Positions 42,864 through 54,434 of a DNA stretch of 64,000 bases are shown in pieces. The translations under genes were made by a program, and so were the position numbers. The notes beneath the pieces were generated by a model. The model did no database searches, was not told where the DNA came from, and saw only the letters and a list, made by a program, of their open reading frames with translations. Position 1 is the stretch's first letter; each line of letters starts with the position of its first letter. The DNA comes from Chondrus crispus (taxonomy: Eukaryota > Rhodophyta > Florideophyceae > Gigartinales > Gigartinaceae): positions 509,258 to 573,257 of the forward strand of contig NW_005179015.1 of assembly GCF_000350225.1 (NCBI RefSeq). The letters run 5' to 3'.

Positions 42864-44609
42864 GAGACTCTCACAGACTCGGTTCTTCGCACCTACCTGG
42901 ACGACAAGGGTCAAGATTCACAAGAGTCTATGACTCTGGACACGCTCTTCGATGTTGGGGAGCGCGACTTTCGAATGGATATGACAGAAAAAACGCCCGC
43001 CCCCCAGATGGATTCTTTGTCAGTATCGTAACACACCCTACTTCGCCGTAACGGTGTTGGATGGTTGCTCAATAACAACCAAAATGTTGCCGTTGGTAAT
43101 GTCCTGTCTGCAATCAGGCCCAAGTCGCTCCGTGAGCGGTTAGAATCTGACCTCCAGTTTTCGCACTACCAGGGTAAAAAGGACTTCAAGAAATTAATAA
43201 GGCATTCTGTTGAGCTTTCAGATGCTTTCCAGCTCGTAGATACAGGTTTGAAACACGGTAAGAAGTTTGAAGCTGACCGCAGTGGTGGCGGAAGTCGTGG
43301 AGGAAGTTCACATGACCAACCGACTCCCCCTGGAAAGTTTGGTTCGAAAAAACCTTCCCCGAACAGTTCGAAGTCACAGAGGAGGCCTTCCGACTGCCCG
43401 TACGACCTCTGTAAGCAAAATGCCCTCAAATACAGAATGTTTTCTGCACTTGCTGAAGCAAAGTTACGAGACGGTCGTGCAAAATCAACTTGTAGCCAGC
43501 GAAGCGAAAAAACCTCCTACACCACCAAATCGTCATGGGTTAGGGATAAACCCGCTGGAACCTCGGGTCAACTCGCCACCAACAACCAAACCGATCCGGT
43601 TGGCAAGGATAAACCGTCCTGCCAAGTTGCCGTTTCAGATGGTGAAACCTCTCTCCATGCTTTCGGTCGGTGTGACGATGGAAGCGACTACAGCATTGCT
43701 TCTCCTCGTCTTGCAGGAAAATGTGACATCCAGGGCATTGGCAAGATGAAAGCAATTACCCCGGTACGGTTAAGTGTTGCACTTAAGTCTGGACAAGATG
43801 CGCATTATTTCACTTTTTCTCGCTCATGGGCAGCCCCCCGCACGGTTCTACATCTAGCCTCCGAACGGCTGGCTTTAGAAAACATTTACTTCCTGGTCGC
43901 GGACGAAGACCTTTGCTTGCGAAGACCTACTCATTGGTCTTCCTTCTTTCAACACTCGCAAATCGACACGAGGAACCTCCTCGAAAATATTCGCGCCGTA
44001 TTGGATGGCACTGGTTGCTCCCACATTGGGAACCCAACGTCCTTATCTCGTGGCGGAGCTGTAAGCCGTCTCATGACCGCACGCCTCAACCATATGCGCG
44101 ACTACGGAGCCTTTTCGGACAGCAGTAGTAATCTTGTTTCCGACCGCCCGCGTATTAATTTCAATACTGCCCGTACGGAAGAAGATCCACTTCCTGACCC
44201 TTCTCTACTGGACCCAGTAGATACTGACCAGCGTGGAGAAATCCACACGGAAGTTGAGACTATGAAGAATACCGCCTCGAATAATGGTCTGCCTCCTCGG
44301 CACAATAAGATGCTCGGGGAACTCGAGGGAATCAACATTGATGTGTTCCGGATATTCTTTTCACCAGAAATACCGGCACGAATTAAGCCTCTCCGCATAG
44401 AGTTGACATCCGATGTCTGTTCAGTTAAAACTCGCCTGCGAAATTACTCACAGGAACAACTTGCGTTATTGAAGGATTCGGTCCCTAAACTATCCGAAAC
44501 GGTATTGCGTACCCAAATCCAACCTCACCGTGGGCGTGTGTACCTCTTCTGGTTTACAAGCCATGTGCTGCCCGTTTTCGGTTTACAGTTACCTCCGACC
44601 GGGGAATAA
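42864..44609 (+). pseudogene. Element C gag-protease, remainder, with a 514-codon open stretch
   Basis: Gag resumes right after element B (ETLTDSVLRTYLDD), meets one TAA near 43030, then is open from 43065 to 44609. Visible parts are the helical LRERLESDLQF region, a basic Gly/Ser-rich linker, and FGRCDDGSDYSIASP, which looks like the DSGSD active site of the clade's protease with its first residues changed. It ends before RT. The long open stretch in an otherwise decayed element is notable. Confidence 0.7.
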
Positions 44610-46980
44610 GTTTACCATCCGACACCAATACCCTATGTCTCACTTGGAGCATGAGCTGACAAATATCCTATGCGTCACTTGGAGCATGAGCTGACAAAAC
44701 TCTCTGAGTCACTTTTTCGCGACTTTCGTTTTGTCGCATGGATACTGGCAGTTCGAGCTGGAGAAAGATGCCCAGGAACTGCAATCTTTTCTTCCACCGA
44801 ACGGAATTTACTCCCGACAAGGGTTATACACTGCGCGACCAACGCCGTTACCCACCCCCAATCTTCACTTGCAGACATTCTACCAACTGGTATGCTGGCA
44901 ACCATCCTCTACTGGTTGGATGACATAATGTTGCACCACTCTACCGTTCCCGGTTCGCTCAAGGCGATGGGAGAGCTCTTCGAGCTTTGCCCTGATCGCA
45001 ACATCAATCTACATCCCCGCAACTGCGTTCTGTTTGCTACTCAGACCCGCTGGTGTGGTCGGCTTGTCTCTGCCGACGGCATTTAGTATGAACCGAAACG
45101 GTTGGATGGACTCCTGAAAATAGAGCCTCCTACTACCGGTGCACATTTTCAGCAGTTTCTGTGCGCTCTGCAGTGGCTGAAAAACGGTATCCTACAATGT
45201 TGTCACATTGTGAAACCGTTACAGGACTTCTTGAAACTCATCTACGACCGAGCCGGAAAAACGACCAAACGTTCAGTTTCTCGTTTGCAACTTACCATAT
45301 ATGGTTAGGGTACAAAGGAGATGGGTGCCTTGAAGGCCTGCAAATCTGCCCTGGAACACTAAGTCATTTTGTCTCACCAGGACGACAAGAAACGCCTCTG
45401 CGTGTACAGTGATGCATCCGATACGATTTGGTCGGGTATTGTCACCCAAGTACCCCAGGAGGACTTTTGGAAACCTCGCGAGGATCAGCGTCATGAACCG
45501 CTTGGTCTCCTTTCCAGACGGTTTAATAGCACAACGTTATGCTGTTCTATTCTGGAAAAAGAAGCTTTGGCTGTGCTCGCATCGCTTGATTGGATGCATT
45601 GGCTGGCTACCGCACCGAACGGTTTTGATTTCTACACAGACCGCAACAACCTCATCTTCCTGTTTGACGCGTTGTCGGTGGTGCCGGACTTCTCGCAGAA
45701 GTCTCTATTCAAGGTTCTTCGCTGAGCCGTACGACTATGTATGTACAACTACACATGCTTCCACATAAGGGTGTTGAAAACGTCTGGGCAGATCTACTCG
45801 GACGTTGGTCTGCCGTGAAAACAGTCCGACGGTTGGTCTGTGTTCCGGAACTTCCGTCTTCCACCGACCCAGATTTTGAGTGGCCGACTCGGAACGCCCT
45901 GACAATCCCAGTTTCCCTGATGAGCTTTGTTGCAATCCGAAAGGTGCTATCTCGTTTTCTGACTCAGCTACGGACATTCAAGTACGATTGTGTATCATTG
46001 CACATACCGGTCTGAGCGGACATCTTGGGAAATCTTCAACCGAAACGGTGTTAAGGACCCATTACTTCTGGTCTACCATGTCCACCGACATCCGGTCCTT
46101 AATTCGTGCCTGCATCCACTGTCTATCGACAGTCCGAGGGGGGAAATTCCACGCCCCTTCGGCCCGGCTGTACACAGAACCGCAGCGAACGACCTGCTAC
46201 AGTTCGACTCCATCGAGCTTGGACCGAGTAAAGTTGGAGACTAATACGTCCTTATGCTCTGCGATGACCATTCGAACTATAAATGGGTTTTCGCGTTTGC
46301 CAACACCCTGTCAGAAACTGCTGCCGATGCTATTATAGACTAGTCAGCTGCTTTCGGTGTCCCAAAGGGTCTCATGTCCGATGGACCTACACACTTTCGA
46401 AACGAAACCGTACGATTGGTGGGTAAGGGTCTCAAGTTCCCCCATCACTTCAAACTTCCCTACAAACCATGGAGCACCGGCACGGTCGAGCGCCTGTGTA
46501 AGGAATTGCTTCGAGTGTTCCGAGCAGTTGTTTCTGAACTTCAGATACCTCTAGATGAATGGCCAGATCTACTACGGTTGGTGCAGAGTGCTCTCAACAA
46601 TTCCCCATCTCCCCAACGCGGCAATGTTCCACCGATCACCGCGTTTACGGTACGGAACCCACATCGCCTATCTCAACCTTCCTGCGAACCGAAACAGTAA
46701 AGCCGATGACTTTGTCCCAGGTCTAGCAGGAACACTTGTTCAACGCGGAACATCTACAGGCATTCATTGCTGACCAACACCCCCTGATGCAGGACATGTC
46801 GGATAAAACCTGGAACGGTCCCGTGCTTTTACATCGCGTGGCACGTTGCCAAATTTAGAAGAAGGAGAATTTGTCCTCGCTGCGCGCGAAGAGTTTTTTG
46901 CAGGGGACAAACTCGAACTTCGCTGGCGTGGACCGAGACCGATCGTAAAGGCCCTCAGTGACTACGTCTTTCAAGTCTAG
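44610..46980 (+). pseudogene. Element C pol: RT, RNase H, integrase remnants
   Basis: RT palm/thumb: LYWLDDIMLHHS with the catalytic DD kept, CVLFATQTRWCGRLVSADG, QFLCALQWLKNGIL. RNase H: VYSDASDTIWSGIVTQ, EKEALAVLASLDW, VENVWADLLGRW. Integrase zinc-binding: HTGLSGHLGKSS..., CIHCLS. The core C-terminal half: FHRNETVRL-type SDGPTHF and STGTVERLCKELLRVF. Many stops and frame changes; the N-terminal part of RT is lost. It belongs to the same clade as element A (QFLC, WADLL.RW motifs). Confidence 0.8.
44632..44698 (+). repeat. Tandem duplication, two 32-bp copies, period 35 bp
   Basis: CCTATG(TC/CG)TCACTTGGAGC...GACAAA occurs twice in a row (44632-44663 and 44667-44698) with two differences, adding a frame disturbance at the gag-pol junction of element C. 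Confidence 0.85.
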
Positions 46981-47314
46981 GATCTCCGTAACGTGGTTTT
47001 GAGGACATTTATGGAAGTCGACTCAAGTTCTATCGCGACTCGTCGCCTGACACCGAGGCTGTCATGTCCCAAGAACTGTCTTCCGAGACGGGAATGCCGG
47101 TCGCGGGCTTGCTTCGCCTAGTCGAAGAACTGAACGGTCTCCAAGTACTTTTCCACTGGAAGTGCTTACCGAATTCGGAAGATACTCTCGAACCCGCTTG
47201 TGCGCATCTACGAAGTTGTGCCACGGATGCTGCTTCGCCTTCTTGAATGTAAGAACACTCCATCTCATCTTGCAAAAGAGCCTCGACGCAATCTTGCCCT
47301 TTGAGAGAGGGGAG

Positions 47315-47550
47315 TGTAGCCAGCTCCGTGTGCCTCTATTCAACAGCATGGCTCTCCGCACTGTTACAGTATCCAAAGTGTGCGCGCACACTTTGGATGA
47401 ACTGTAAGCCCACTTTCCCAATGTGTTCTATTACAGTAGCTTATACTGCCACGCCATCGTGAAACGACGTCGCTCCTCTGGTAGCTAATAATTGAGACCG
47501 ACTCAATCAAGAAGGGCAGGCATCGCAGCCTGGATCTGCAATTCGTCACA
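47315..47550 (+). repeat. 3' LTR of element C
   Basis: Preceded by the polypurine stretch TTGAGAGAGGGGAG (47301-47314); begins TGTAGCCAGCTCC and ends ATTCGTCACA. The 28-bp palindrome at 47371-47398 is identical to the one in the 5' LTR. Confidence 0.82.
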
Positions 47551-48083
47551 ACCGGTCTCACTAGAAACTTGTTTGGCATGGGCGACGTAGTCTTCAACAT
47601 TAGAAATGTGCGGCGACTTTTTCGGTGAGTAATCGTTATAAGCAGCGCAATAATTCATGTACACATTTTAACCAGTCATTTGAACTTTCTCCGTGATGTT
47701 TTCATCACGGAGACCCATTGAGCGATATAGTTGGACAGATTTACGCTTGATAGAATGACCCGAACACATCACAAGATCTCCAGGACTGATTCTGATGCGA
47801 GCCAGTCGATCTCTAAAAGAGTTACAAACTGTACATAACTTAGCGGTTTCGACGGAATCAGCTTCAAACCAATTTTCGGTTATGAAGTATCGCAAAACAA
47901 TGGCCCTGGAGATGTTCCTCGCATCTCTAACCGATTGAACAGTGCTACAAACACGTCTATGCACAATGAATGTCTCAAATCACTATTACCCGGCCATTCT
48001 TCTAATGAGTAGTTTCTCTGAACTGTGGAATTTTTAATAGCTTCTGTAATGGTAATACAGAGAAACATTTCGCTATAGTAACC

Positions 48084-48704
48084 TGTAGCATAAACCCCCG
48101 GTCGCGTTGGGGGTTTAGCAGTGGTTCTTCGAAGACCTGTGTACGCGAGAGAGGACAAAAACACACACACCGGAAAAGAGCGCGGGCGGTGGTAGCGTGG
48201 TAGAGCAGTGGGAAGCGGACGCGAACACAGTACGCAGTAGAGCGGTTCGACGCGCTCGACGCTCCGGGGCGGCGCTAGTTAGCGTTCTAGCACCAACGAG
48301 CGGAGGCGGATCCAGCTCGCGCGCGTACGTTCGCGACCGCTTCCAGCGTTAGTTTCTAGTTAACGCGCTCGCTTTAAGAGGACGCGTTTAGAATAAGCGG
48401 ACGGGGTTACACCTGCGGTGGAGGATCTGGTACCCAGCCCGTGCTTGTCCTTCTTTTTCCCTGCGCCACTGGTCGCCCTGTCGTTTGATATACAGGTAAA
48501 TAATCTATCATAACATACTACAGTATATATCTAGTGGCTTACACGATAAGCTCGCGTGCCTTTCTCCGGATCGCCCGGCTGTAAACGAGCACAGCGAGCA
48601 GCAAGCGCGTACTTACAGCCGCGCGCGCACGCGCTGTAAAACGTGTCATGGGTGTACAGTAGCCGTCCCCAGCAGTAAATAGTCACCTTCGCGATTATGC
48701 TACA
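48084..48704 (-). mobile_element. Solo LTR, family F, target duplication TAACC
   Basis: Ends TGTAGCATAA and TTATGCTACA; TAACC at 48079-48083 and 48705-48709. Reverse orientation relative to 17686 and 50991. Confidence 0.92.
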
Positions 48705-49065
48705 TAACCCCAAAAGCTGGCAGGCCAGAATGCGGCTTGGGGTCACTATACTGCGATTGTCACTGTACCAAGCAACGAGGTGTTAAACGCATCGTCATTA
48801 AATGCTGTCACTGGTTCCATTTTGATTTGATATCTAATGCAGACGTTCAGTCCAGATGATGGCAACGTGCAGCAATAGCTTTACCCGTTACAGAATACAC
48901 GCTCGCTATAACGTTGACGCAACAAACTTTGGTCGATTACAGGACAAACCTACTGTTGCCTTCAAAACCTACCTCGGTCTAATATCGTCCCTTAGCAAAA
49001 TACCTCTCTGATACGTCCTATTTTCGTGAGCCATCACAAAATGTCTCAAAAAAGGCAAAAGCCAT

Positions 49066-50194
49066 TGTAATGCAATAAGGCGTTGCACAAAGGGGTGATG
49101 GGAAAAGAAACTAAGTCGGAATGTGAATACTGTAGTTCGGGGTTGGTGGACACACTTGTGAATATTTGCACAGTTTCTATTTTAATTATTAATTTTATTT
49201 AGTTAATTAGTTAGCATTAATTTGGCTGACATTAGATTATTTAGGATCTAGTGCCGCGAGCTACTGTAGTGGCTCCGGCGGGGCGATATATACCTTAGCC
49301 CACTGGCCACCAAGTCAGTAAAGGTAACCCGAGTTGCTGGAGTTAAATGTCGCCTTGGTTGAAGTCCGTCTCTACCAAAACGCTCCCTTTTACCTAAGCC
49401 TACGTCATCCTTTAGCGCTCGGGGGTCCCCTTTCTTTTTCCTTTATTTCTCTATCCTTTATTTCCCTATCCTAATTTCCCTTAATCTTGAGTTGGTCCCA
49501 CATTGTAGGATTGCGATCCGCAACGTGACGTCTTTACCCATCGGGCTTCTGTGTTGGTGCACCAGTGATGCTTTTCTCAGAGTTGGTTCTATCGGAATCT
49601 GGTTGCGACCGACCCGTTGTTGGTACTTTGCCATCAGGCAGTACGACAGTATAGCGCTGCTATTGTGTCTGTTCTGTCGGAGGCTGTTGCAACGACGTCT
49701 TCGATGAAGATCTTATCTCCTATATAAGATAGCGTTGGTTACATCGGAATCTGATTGCGACCGATCTGGTGTTGGTACTTTGCCATCGGGCAGTACGACG
49801 GCGTAGCGCTGCTACGTTTTCTTCTTTCCCGACGGGCTACGTTGCGACGTCCCAGTCGAAGACCTTATCAAGGGTATAAGGTGTCAAGGCGCTCCACGAG
49901 CATTGGATCTACGACCCAGCGGGTTCGGTCTGCCTAGACACGCCGCACTCGTCGAGCATTTGCCTTTTCAAGTCTTTACCACACCTATAATCCCGGGCCG
50001 GGCTTTTCTTCCTTTGCCCCCCCGTTAGGGATTCGAGCTACCGCAGGCCGCAAGCCCGCATAAAGGGAAAGGGAGCTCCGAACACTCCGTGGCATTGCGC
50101 CAGCGGCGGCTTTGGTTGTTTCGTTTATTTGTTTGTTTTCGGGTCGTGAGGGTCTTTGACCTTGTCCACTGCCTATCAGGCGCATTGCACCACA
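49066..50194 (+). mobile_element. Solo LTR, family B, inverted, with an internal duplication
   Basis: Ends TGTAATGCAAT and ATTGCACCACA; flanks GCCAT (49061-49065) and ACCAT (50195-50199) match at 4 of 5 bases. Content is the reverse complement of element B LTRs. About 150 bp around 49590-49690 is partly repeated at 49740-49840, explaining the 1129-bp length. Inserted after codon 8 of the pogo transposase. Confidence 0.88.
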
Positions 50195-50990
50195 ACCATC
50201 TTTTGACGATAAACAAGACCTTATTAAGGTTGGCGTTATGGTTGATGGGCCATTTGGCGTACCACAGATCAATCCCGACACAAAAGCTCCCTGGACAGCC
50301 GCAGGGATCGCCAATCACTCCAATATCTCGAAGGCTGGTGTATTTGGTTGGAAGAATCATGCCAAAAATATAATGGGGCAGCACCTCAACTCTCGAAATG
50401 CGAAGAAAGTGTCAAGGCTCTCAACGGGTCATCACCCTGAGATAGAAGTGGCGCTGTCACAAAACGTGCTTGAGCGTATGGTTTACAAGAAAAGCGAATC
50501 GTTATTCAGGGCATAAATCTTCCCTTCAAATCTGCGACAAACTGGTCACAACATTGGCATCGTTAAAGGCATCAACATCAAAGGAGAGACTCAAGACAGA
50601 TTATGAGCTCCAGACTAAATCTCTCTAAAAGAATTTAAGGGCAGTCAGGCGGGGATTGCTAATTTACGAAGCGCAACGGTTTTCATAGTAGCAAAGTTCT
50701 TGGAGAGAGTGGACACGTCGATGCAAACACTGCAGCGGCGCAAAATTGGATGCAGAAAGAACTGGCGATATATGATATATCAAACATAGATACAGACGAT
50801 GTCACAGTGTTATACAGGTCATCTTCCAGCAGAGCTATTCGCTCTAAATCGAAACCGGCTACATATAAACGAGTTAAAGATAGAAACACTGCAGTGCTCA
50901 CGGTTCCTGCAGATGGAAGCGAGGCACCGTTAATTATAATAGAGAAATCAAAAAGACCGAAGAGTTTTCCATGGCACTTTGAATCCATGC

Positions 50991-51623
50991 TGTAGCATAA
51001 TCGCCGACTACATATTAGATTTAGATCAATCGCCGTACCGTATGTGCCTTACAGCGTGCGCGCGCGTACCTTACAGCACGCACACACCAACACGTGTACC
51101 CCACCTGTGGCACACGTGTGCTGTCGGCCCCGATGGCTGACAGCGTTACAGTGCAGGCTGGCCCGCACTGTCTACAGTAAGCAGACTACCGTACAGTCTG
51201 TACTGTGCTGTAGACGGTTAATTAACTTGTACAATAAATATAGGGAGCGACTGCCGGCGGAGGGGACCCAGGGTATGCAACCCTCCACCGATGGTCTCCG
51301 CTTCAGCTTAGTCTAACCGTTCGCGCCGCCGTAACTGCGAGCGTTAGAAGCCACCGCGCTGGTAGCGGACGGGCGCGACCGTGTCGGCGAGCTCAGATCC
51401 GCCTCTGCCCGTCAGTACCGGATCGTCACCCGGTACTGCTCCGGGGCGTCGAGGCGTCGATCCGCTCGCCAACGCGCGCGTTCCCGCCGACGCTGCTCTA
51501 CTACCCGCTACCGGCCTGTGCCAGGTGGCGTTGGTCGGTGCAAGACCCTCGGTACCGCCGAATCGGGGTCTTCGATCGAATGCTGCGAACACCCCTCCGT
51601 CGTTTGGGGATTTTTATGCAACA
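50991..51623 (+). mobile_element. Solo LTR, family F, target duplication CATGC/CATGT
   Basis: Ends TGTAGCATAA and TTATGCAACA; CATGC (50986-50990) and CATGT (51624-51628). Removing it with one flank rejoins the pogo transposase frame. Confidence 0.9.
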
Positions 51624-52305
51624 CATGTGTGACCACGGCACATTCAATCAAAGCAAAAGAAACGCTTGGAATACACAAGCATTACAAAAACGGACAATGC
51701 TAGGATTTAATAAGATGGGAGATTTACAGGTTCAAGTCATCGCAACTGTGCTGGGAAAGTGCTCCGCCGATGCAGTGAGTTATGACACATACTTTCATAT
51801 TAATTCCTTCCTCTTCCCTCCCAATATGACATCTAACCTCCAACCTGTCGATTCGGCCATTGGAAGCTCCCTTGAGTATGCCTTTCATCGTGCACTCGTA
51901 GAACATATTCTACACTACGTCGACTCGCAAATGAGTCTGCCAGCCCGTGATCGAGGCATTCTTAAAATCACGAAGGCAGTAACGACATATGACGCGGTTT
52001 GTTTATTGGAAAAAGCGTAGAATATGGTACCCACGTCCCTGGTTATAAACGGGTGGCTTTGTACTGGACTTTGGGCACCTTTTCAACTGGATGAAATCAG
52101 AGCCCTAAAAGACGCTGTCTTAAAGGAAGGGAAGCCAGCTTTAAAACCACAAGTTGGTAACTCTTTATTAACGTAAAAGGCGCGCCAGACGCAACGTGCA
52201 CATATATCGAAAGAAACGGGAGAAGTGTGGTTGCTGACGAGATCTAGAACCCCCGTCGACTGCATGAACTCTTGTGAGAGGGTTGGTAATCAGTGGGATG
52301 ATGAC

Positions 52306-52361
52306 AATGTCGCTCTGGTTTTTGAAGACACTCGAGTGTCCTCAAAAACCAGAGCGACATT
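52306..52361. repeat. Near-perfect palindrome: 28-bp arms, no loop
   Basis: Arms 52306-52333 and 52334-52361 are complementary with one mismatch. Deleting the second arm changes the frame from ...EDTRVSSKTR to EDTLQNDDRPFKDWED, which joins the long downstream ORF. Confidence 0.93.
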
Positions 52362-53144
52362 TTCAAAATGACGATCGTCCTTTTAAAGATTGGGAGGATA
52401 TCAATACATTTAATGTGGATGATTTGGTGGGTTTTATGGGTGCAGAGGACAATATTTCCATTTGTCAGGAATTGCAGGCCGAAAACGCTTTCAAGATAGC
52501 CATGGATGCGGCCTTATGCATGCCTGACATTAATGAGGAGACATGTCAGGAGAAAGAGTATAGCTCAGAAGAGGAGCAGCAATTGGAACGTACACCACAC
52601 GTGTCAGTGAAAGAGTTCCAGCTGGATGCAGCGGCGTTCCAAAAGCAAGAGAAATCACTTGTTGCACAAAATCATGGCATATGTGATTCATTTGGGTGTG
52701 ATCTTCCCGGTATTCCAGACGTGCATGTCAAGAATTCCGAGGCCTTCAGAAAAAAGCCTGCGCGCCAATCACAGATTAATGATTTTTTGCGGTATTTCTA
52801 AGCTTAATTAGAAGTAACGGTCCAATGAGGCGTGAACAGAGCCCAGGACCCCTTTCAATTTATCACCAAAAGTCCTTTTTTACAGTGACTATACAAAATT
52901 ATGGGGTCACTGTATTGTAATGGTCACTCTATGGGGAAGGGTCAATGTATAAAGCTGAATATTCTTCTCAGGGTGAAAATGTATATGTAGCGGGTGTTGG
53001 GATGGCCAGCGGTCGTTGTAGTCCGAAAGGTCACTTAGCCGAGTGGTCACTATAGCGAGATATTTCTCTGAAACCACAGCTGTCGACGTCACCGAAATAT
53101 CCTCAAATTTTATCTTCGCAATTTCGTTGAATCGTAACCCCAGT

Positions 53145-54120
53145 GTGGTGCAATGCTCTTGGTAGGCAGTGGTCAAGATCGAAGACCCTCACGGCCCGAA
53201 AACAAACAAATAAACGAAACAACCAAGCCGCCGCCGGCGCAATGCCACAGAGTGTTCAGAGCTCCCTTTCTCTTTATGCGGGCTTGCGGCCTGCGGTAGC
53301 TCGAATTCCAAAAAGGGGGGGCAAAGGAAGAAAAGCCCGGCCCGGGATTATAGGTGTGGTAAAGACTTGAAAAGGCAAACGATCGATGAGTGCGGGTGTC
53401 CAGACAGACCGAACCCGCTGGGTCGTAAATCCAATACTCGTGGAGCGCCATGATACCTTATACCCTTGATAAGGTCTTCGACGGGGACGTCGCAACGTAG
53501 CCCGTCGGGAAAGAAGAAAACGTAGCAGCGCTACACCGTCGTACTGCCCGATGGCAAAGTACCACCACCGGATCGGTGGCAACCAGATTCCGATCGAACC
53601 AACTCTGAGAAAAGCACCACTGGTGCACCAACACAGAAGCCCGATGGCAAATGACGTCACGTTGCGAGTTGCAATCCTACAAGGTGGGCCCACCTCATGC
53701 TTAAGGGAAATTAGGATAGGAAAATAAAGGATAGGGAAATAAGGGAAAAAGGAAGGGGACCCACGAGCGTTGAAGGATGCCGTAGGCTTAGGTAAAAGAG
53801 AGCGTCTTGGTAGAGACGGACTTCGACCAAGGCGACATTCAACTCCGGCAACTCGGGTTACCTTTACTGACTTGGTAGTCAGCGGGTTAAGGTATATATC
53901 GCCCGCCGGAGCCACTACAGTAGCTCGCGGCGCTAGGTCCTAGATCTAATCTAGTGTCAGCCAAATTAATGCTGACTAATTAACTAAATAAAATTAATAA
54001 CTAAAATAGAAACTGTGCAAATATTCACACGTGTGTCCCCCAATCCCGGACTACAGTAATCACATTCCAACTTAGTTGCTTTTCCCTTCACCCTCTTGTG
54101 CAACCCCTTATTGCACTACA
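53145..54120 (-). mobile_element. Solo LTR, family B, target duplication CCCAG
   Basis: Ends TGTGGTGCAAT and ATTGCACTACA with CCCAG on both sides (53140-53144, 54121-54125). Inserted in the tyrosine recombinase between GIHLG and LRFNEIAK. Confidence 0.94.
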
Positions 54121-54434
54121 CCCAGATGGATACCGAGGACTAAAACGTGCAGTTGGCAGTATTTCACATTTCTGCTGCTGTTCATTCTAGGAAAGGTAAA
54201 CCAGAACCATTCCGCATGATGACAAATTGTTGCAGCAGTGACAGGGCGTGCTTGAAGTGCAACATTTCCCAAGCGGGCCAAGTGAACTGTATACGCACGC
54301 CGAAGGGACCTGATATCCGGATTGCCATTCGCCGGATTTCCGTGCGCCACATCAGCTGTATAGATGACAGACCAGTTGTCAGTATGGCTCTGTTCAGCAT
54401 AAACAATTCTTAGGCCTCGTATTATAGCTTTCAA

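Larger units (their letters stand above)
27280..47550 (+). mobile_element. Ty3/gypsy element C, interrupted by element B
   Basis: The 5' LTR is at 27280-27515, gag begins behind it, and pol with a 3' LTR (47315-47550) lies on the far side of element B. Gag reads directly across the B insertion: LIPDVEDY on the left joins ETLTDSVLRTYLDD on the right when B and one ACTAT are removed. The two LTRs are clearly diverged, so C is much older than B. No matching target duplication of C was found. Confidence 0.85.
49042..52801 (+). pseudogene. Tigger/pogo transposase of element D
   Basis: ATG 49042 starts MSQKRQKP, is split by a solo LTR, and resumes in frame as SFDDKQDLIKVGVMVDGPFG. A CENP-B-type HTH follows (INPDTKAPWTAAGIA, SKAGVFGWK). 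A stop at 50513 and shifts follow; the DDE part shows VLTVPADGSEAPLIIIEKSKRPKSFPWHF. A second solo LTR splits FESM from CDHGTFNQSKRNAW, again rejoining in frame. Then FLFPPNMTSNLQPVDSAIGSS, the hallmark end of the DDE domain, a TAG at 52018-52020 where Trp is expected, and an acidic tail from ~52270 to 52801 that contains the hairpin insertion at 52306. The segment with the second catalytic Asp seems deleted. Confidence 0.82.
48058..53070 (+). mobile_element. Tigger/pogo-type element D carrying three solo LTRs
   Basis: The left CAGAGAAACATTTCGCTATAGTAACC-like end (from 48058) is the inverted match of GGTCACTATAGCGAGATATTTCTCTG at the right (ending 53070). TA precedes the left end; the right has AA, so the TA duplication is only half preserved. 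Inside are a pogo-type transposase and solo LTRs at 48084, 49066 and 50991. A second TACAGTGAC...GGTCACTGTA pair lies near the right end. Confidence 0.68.
47551..54434 (-). pseudogene. Crypton-like tyrosine recombinase, broken by nested insertions
   Basis: Minus-strand pieces, in order: 54434-54126 (IIRGLRIVYAEQSHTDNWSV, ARPVTAATICHHAEWFWF, HVLVLGIHLG); after the solo LTR 53145-54120 the frame continues exactly as LRFNEIAKIKFEDISVTS (53139-~53080), the Arg-I box of tyrosine recombinases; after element D, ITITEAIKNSTVQRNYSLEEWPG and GTSPG (~48050-47880); then GHSIKRKSVQLYRSMGLRDENI (box II, with Lys where HxxR has Arg) and, past one TAA, NVYMNYCAAYNDY with a candidate nucleophile Tyr (~47640). 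Such enzymes move Cryptons and DIRS elements through circular DNA. More of the gene may lie at 54439-55000. At the 3' side it touches the LTR of element C. Confidence 0.65.
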
